A stretch of DNA of 64,000 nucleotides from Nocardia vinacea (GTDB lineage: Bacteria > Actinomycetota > Actinomycetes > Mycobacteriales > Mycobacteriaceae), in contig NZ_CP109149.1 of the NCBI RefSeq assembly GCF_035920345.1, forward strand, positions 5,332,001-5,396,000, read 5' to 3'. The notes under the pieces were generated by a model. It had not been told where the DNA came from, did no database searches, and saw nothing but the letters and a program-made list of their open reading frames with translations. Within the stretch, counting starts at the first letter, position 1; every line of letters begins with the position of its first letter. Both the position numbers and the translations under genes were made by a program. Of the stretch, positions 61,227-64,000 are shown piece by piece.

Positions 61227-62453
61227 ATGGCAGCGCCCACGTTCCCGCCAGGCTTCGATTTCACCGATCCCGGGCTGTGGGAAAACCGCATGCCGGTCGA
61301 GGAATTCGCGACCCTGCGCCGCACCGCACCGGTGTGGTGGTGCGCGCAGCCGGATGCGACCTCGGGCGGCTTCCGTGACGGCGGGTACTGGGTGGTCAGC
61401 AAGTACGAAGACGTGAAGGAAATTTCGCGCAGCCCCGAAATCTATTCCTCCGCGCAGAAGGGCGCGATCATCCGGCTGCCCGACGATGTCACCCCGGAAC
61501 AGATCGAACTCACCGGTGCGATGCTGATCAATATGGATGCGCCGAAGCATGCCAAGATCCGCCGGATCGTCTCCAAGGGATTCACCCCGCGTGCGGTGGA
61601 GGGCCTGCGCGCCGCACTCACCGAACGCGCGGCGCGAATCGTGCACGAGGCCAAGCGAACCGGCGGCGGCGACTTTGTCCAGCAGGTGGCCTGCGAACTG
61701 CCGCTGCAGGCCATCGCGGAACTACTCGGCGTGCCGAATGACGATCGCCACAAGCTATTCGAATGGTCCAACCAGACGCTGAACTACGACGATCCGGAGT
61801 ACGGCGACGCGAATGCCGCCTTCGCCGAAATCCTCGGCTACGCATGGAATATGGCTGAACAGCGGCGCGCCTGTCCGGTCGACGACATCGTCAGTCAACT
61901 GGTGCACGCCGATGTCGACGGCGAGGCGCTCGGTTCGGACGAATTCGGGTTCTTCGTCATCCTGCTCGCCATCGCGGGCAATGAGACCACCCGCAATGCC
62001 ATCACCCACGGCATGAAGGCCTTCGTGGACCATCCGGAGCAGTGGGAGCTGTATCGGGAGCAGCGACCGCGCACCGCACCCGACGAGATCGTCCGCTGGG
62101 CGACCCCGGTGAATGCGTTCCAGCGCACCGCGGCCCAGGACACCGAACTCGGCGGGCAGCAGATCAAGCAGGGGCAGCGGCTGGGAATCTTCTACAGTTC
62201 GGCCAACTTCGACGAGGACGCCTTCGAAAATCCGTTCACCTTCGACATATTGCGCGATCCGAATCCGCACGTCGGATTCGGCGGCACCGGTGCACATTAT
62301 TGTGTCGGGGCGAATCTGGCCCGACTGGAGATCGACCTGATGTTCAATGCGATCGCCGATGCGATGCCCGAGATCAGCCAGGTCGCCGATCCGGTACGGT
62401 TGCGATCGGGGTGGATCAACGGAATCAAGAACTGGCAGGTGCGATACGAATGA
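61227..62453 (+). CDS. cyp125: cytochrome P450 CYP125 family, steroid C26-monooxygenase
   Basis: P450 of 408 residues that hydroxylates the terminal methyl of the cholesterol/cholestenone side chain. It starts FPPGFDFTDP and continues with a WW in APVWWCAQ, both landmarks of CYP125; VACELPLQAIAELLGVP, the I-helix AIAGNETTRNAITHGM and haem loop GFGGTGAHYCVGANL (Cys359) agree. Length is slightly below M. tuberculosis CYP125A1, which has a longer N-terminus. The ATG at 61227 follows AGGAG. It overlaps the GPx gene (ATGA). Confidence 0.93.
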   Translation: MAAPTFPPGFDFTDPGLWENRMPVEEFATLRRTAPVWWCAQPDATSGGFRDGGYWVVSKYEDVKEISRSPEIYSSAQKGAIIRLPDDVTPEQIELTGAMLINMDAPKHAKIRRIVSKGFTPRAVEGLRAALTERAARIVHEAKRTGGGDFVQQVACELPLQAIAELLGVPNDDRHKLFEWSNQTLNYDDPEYGDANAAFAEILGYAWNMAEQRRACPVDDIVSQLVHADVDGEALGSDEFGFFVILLAIAGNETTRNAITHGMKAFVDHPEQWELYREQRPRTAPDEIVRWATPVNAFQRTAAQDTELGGQQIKQGQRLGIFYSSANFDEDAFENPFTFDILRDPNPHVGFGGTGAHYCVGANLARLEIDLMFNAIADAMPEISQVADPVRLRSGWINGIKNWQVRYE

Positions 62454-62935
62454 ATATCCGCAACATTCCCCTACGTACCCTCTCCGGCGACCCGGCAACA
62501 CTGGGCGAATTGGTCGGAGATAAGGCGGTACTGCTGGTCAATGTGGCCTCCAAGTGTGGGCTGACGCCGCAGTACACCGGACTCGTCGAACTTCAGAAAA
62601 CTTATGGCGACCGCGGTTTCAGCGTGGTCGGCGTGCCGTGTAACCAGTTCATGGGCCAGGAGCCGGGTACCGCCGAGGAGATCGCGGAATTCTGCTCGAC
62701 CACCTATGGCGTCGACTTTCCGCTGCTGGAGAAGACCGATGTCAACGGCGACGAGCGCCATCCGCTCTACCAGGCGCTGGTGGAGACCGCGGATGCCGAC
62801 GGCACGGCCGGTGATATCCAGTGGAACTTCGAGAAATTCCTGATCGATCGCGAGGGTGCGGTGGTCGGCCGATTCAGGCCGCGCACCACACCCGATGATG
62901 CGGTCGTCGTGTCCGCGGTCGAATCGGCTCTGTAG
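62450..62935 (+). CDS. glutathione-peroxidase-family peroxidase
   Basis: A 161-residue GPx-family peroxidase. Peroxidatic Cys36 in VNVASKCGLTPQY, Gln70 in CNQFMGQEPG, and Trp125-Asn126 in IQWNFEKFLID form the usual tetrad. With cysteine in place of selenocysteine it would use thioredoxin rather than glutathione, which mycolate-bearing actinobacteria lack. The ATG overlaps the CYP125 stop, suggesting protection against peroxide leaking from P450 uncoupling (inference). A terminator follows. Confidence 0.92.
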   Translation: MNIRNIPLRTLSGDPATLGELVGDKAVLLVNVASKCGLTPQYTGLVELQKTYGDRGFSVVGVPCNQFMGQEPGTAEEIAEFCSTTYGVDFPLLEKTDVNGDERHPLYQALVETADADGTAGDIQWNFEKFLIDREGAVVGRFRPRTTPDDAVVVSAVESAL

Positions 62936-62942
62936 TAATAGG

Positions 62943-62968
62943 AGCCGGAGCTCGTCCGAGCTCCGGCT
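62943..62968. terminator. bidirectional hairpin between GPx and TerD genes
   Basis: AGCCGGAGCTCG (62943-62954) pairs with CGAGCTCCGGCT (62957-62968) with a 2-nt loop, followed by TTTCG on the plus strand. It lies 8 nt after the GPx stop and 13 nt before the convergent TerD stop. Confidence 0.82.
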
Positions 62969-62980
62969 TTCGCTGCCTGC

Positions 62981-63562
62981 TTACGCCATCGCGAAGCGCA
63001 GCAGGGCCTGCTTATCGCCCTGCTTGATCTTGCCCTTGCGGTTGAGCACCTCGAGCTGCCAGCTTCCGCCGTTGCGGAACGCCTTGGCCACGGCATTGGC
63101 GTTGTCGGTGCCGAGCAGCGACGGCCAGATATCGGCCACCTGCTGGGCGCTGCCGCCGGTCGCGTCGTAGACCTTGAAGCTGATGTTGTTGGCCTTCTCG
63201 AACGACGAGCCCTTCTTGAATGCCGCGGCCACGAAGATGATCGCGTCGATGGCCTCGGGCACATTCGCGAAGGTGACGTGCACCGATTCGTCGTCGCCGG
63301 AGGCTGCGCCGGTCTGTTCGTCGCCGGTGTGCTGGACCGAACCGTTGCCGAGCGGGTCCAGGGAGTCGAGACCGGCGAAACGCACCGGCTCGGCGCCCTG
63401 CATAAGGATGGCGATCAGATCCAGGTCCACACCGCGCTTGCGGCGCAGTAATCCGACCGCGCCGCCGCTGGTGCCCCCCGATGGGTCCCAGCTCACCCCG
63501 ACTGTCAGCTTGGTGATGCCGTTGAGATCAGCGGCGCCATCTTCCTTTTTGAGCGTGATCAT
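62981..63562 (-). CDS. TerD/CABP family tellurium-resistance-type protein
   Basis: A 193-residue TerD-domain protein: KLTVGVSWDPSGG near the N-terminus, GVDLDLIAILM, a calcium-site-like GLDSLDPLGNGSVQHTGDEQTG, DESVHVTFANVP and GSWQLEVLNRKGKI. TerD proteins are calcium-binding stress factors associated with tellurite and phage tolerance. Only this one ter gene is present; no terZ/A/B/C neighbours are in the window. Start at the ATG at 63562. The 79-bp gap to cyp51 shows nothing clear. Confidence 0.9.
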   Translation of the reverse strand: MITLKKEDGAADLNGITKLTVGVSWDPSGGTSGGAVGLLRRKRGVDLDLIAILMQGAEPVRFAGLDSLDPLGNGSVQHTGDEQTGAASGDDESVHVTFANVPEAIDAIIFVAAAFKKGSSFEKANNISFKVYDATGGSAQQVADIWPSLLGTDNANAVAKAFRNGGSWQLEVLNRKGKIKQGDKQALLRFAMA

Positions 63563-63641
63563 GTCTTCACCCTACAAGCGAACTCGGAAGTCCATGGGGC
63601 CCAGAATCTTCCCGCTCACGCTCTCATAACTGGGCGTTTGC

Positions 63642-64000
63642 CTAGACCTTTCGCCGCCTGCGGTAGCGCACCGCACAGGGCTGTTGCAACTGCACCACCA
63701 TCTTGCTGTGGTCGTTGCGGTAGCTGTCGGATGGTTGTGCCATCTCGAATTCCCAGTCCCGCAGCAGTATCGAGAAAATCGCCTTGAGCTGCATGAGCGC
63801 GAAGGCCGCACCGACACAGCGATGCCTGCCCGCCCCGAAGGGGATCCAGGTCCAGCGGTTGACGATATCCGCCTGATTCGGATCGATATAGCGGTTCGGG
63901 TCGAACAGATCCGGATTCGGGAAGTCCTCCGGAATCCGGTTGGAGATGGCCGGAGTCGCCGCGACCAGATCGCCCGGTGCGATGCGATGTCCGCACACCT
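63642..64000 (-). CDS. cyp51: sterol 14-alpha-demethylase CYP51, N-terminus beyond window
   Basis: C-terminal part of CYP51. The visible sequence includes HRIAPGDLVAATPAISNRIP, NRWTWIPFGAGRHRCVGAAF with haem-ligand Cys, MQLKAIFSILLRDWEFEMAQ and SYRNDHSKMVVQLQQP, all nearly as in M. tuberculosis CYP51. It continues past position 64000. In mycobacteria cyp51 clusters with a ferredoxin and SDR; here it is convergent with the TerD and GPx genes, so its own operon extends to the right. Confidence 0.95.
   Translation of the reverse strand, partial: VCGHRIAPGDLVAATPAISNRIPEDFPNPDLFDPNRYIDPNQADIVNRWTWIPFGAGRHRCVGAAFALMQLKAIFSILLRDWEFEMAQPSDSYRNDHSKMVVQLQQPCAVRYRRRRKV

Overview
The window is high-GC actinobacterial chromosome, most likely Nocardia or a close relative in the mycolic-acid-bearing Mycobacteriales. 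This rests on the coenzyme F420 genes fbiA/fbiB beside whiB2, a mannose/rhamnose cell-wall block ordered much as in Mycobacterium tuberculosis Rv3254-Rv3268, a BlaC-like lipoprotein beta-lactamase, an AlkB alkane hydroxylase, and steroid-type P450s (CYP125, CYP51). The taxon is inferred from gene content and was not tested by database search. No tRNA, rRNA, CRISPR array, transposase or phage gene was seen.

Layout. 1-4.8 kb: a partial alkB, then the minus-strand set fbiA-fbiB-Nudix, divergent from whiB2. 4.8-13.6 kb: an envelope-precursor block (zincin-like protein, DUF3499, manB, TobH-like SIS protein, manA, a CDF transporter) followed by a CrtI-like oxidoreductase, a TetR regulator and DUF4287. 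13.6-20.5 kb: dctA with a divergent DcuS/CitA-type two-component pair, a class A beta-lactamase, and an XRE-cupin regulator divergent from a thioredoxin-reductase-like flavoprotein. 20.5-27.4 kb: a P450, a TIGR03089 protein and an LCP ligase, divergent from rmlD-wbbL-manC. These make the rhamnose linker and nucleotide sugars for arabinogalactan and mannolipids, and the LCP enzyme attaches arabinogalactan to peptidoglycan.

27.4-30.7 kb holds a decayed AbiEi-like remnant, an esterase, FmdB, SelT/W and YchJ-family proteins, and a previously hidden 34-residue hydrophobic peptide. 30.7-42.1 kb is the most unusual part. A zinc-hook AAA ATPase and a low-complexity partner diverge from a compact four-gene operon: SWIM zinc finger/DUF5691, MoxR ATPase, DUF5682 and vWA. 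It looks like an NTP-dependent MoxR-vWA effector or quality-control system. 42-48 kb: a PAP2 phosphatase, a frameshifted ADP-ribosylglycohydrolase relic, a MacB-type ABC exporter and a thioesterase.

47.6-64 kb is a catabolic cluster with two divergent arms. The minus arm is ALDH-SDR-HIBADH-CMD-FAD dehydrogenase-TetR. The plus arm is P450-SDR-3Fe4S ferredoxin-SnoaL-like-unknown-fadD (frameshifted), then ALDH-CYP125-GPx. KstR-like palindromes precede both plus-arm transcription units. The content fits oxidation of a sterol or isoprenoid side chain. A TerD protein and a partial cyp51 close the window.

Four separate repeat families sit at gene junctions: a 73-bp element that supplies Shine-Dalgarno sequences (three copies), a 50-bp element (three copies), an in-frame 51-bp triplication in the ferredoxin, and a roughly 110-bp tandem repeat of the manB 3' end.
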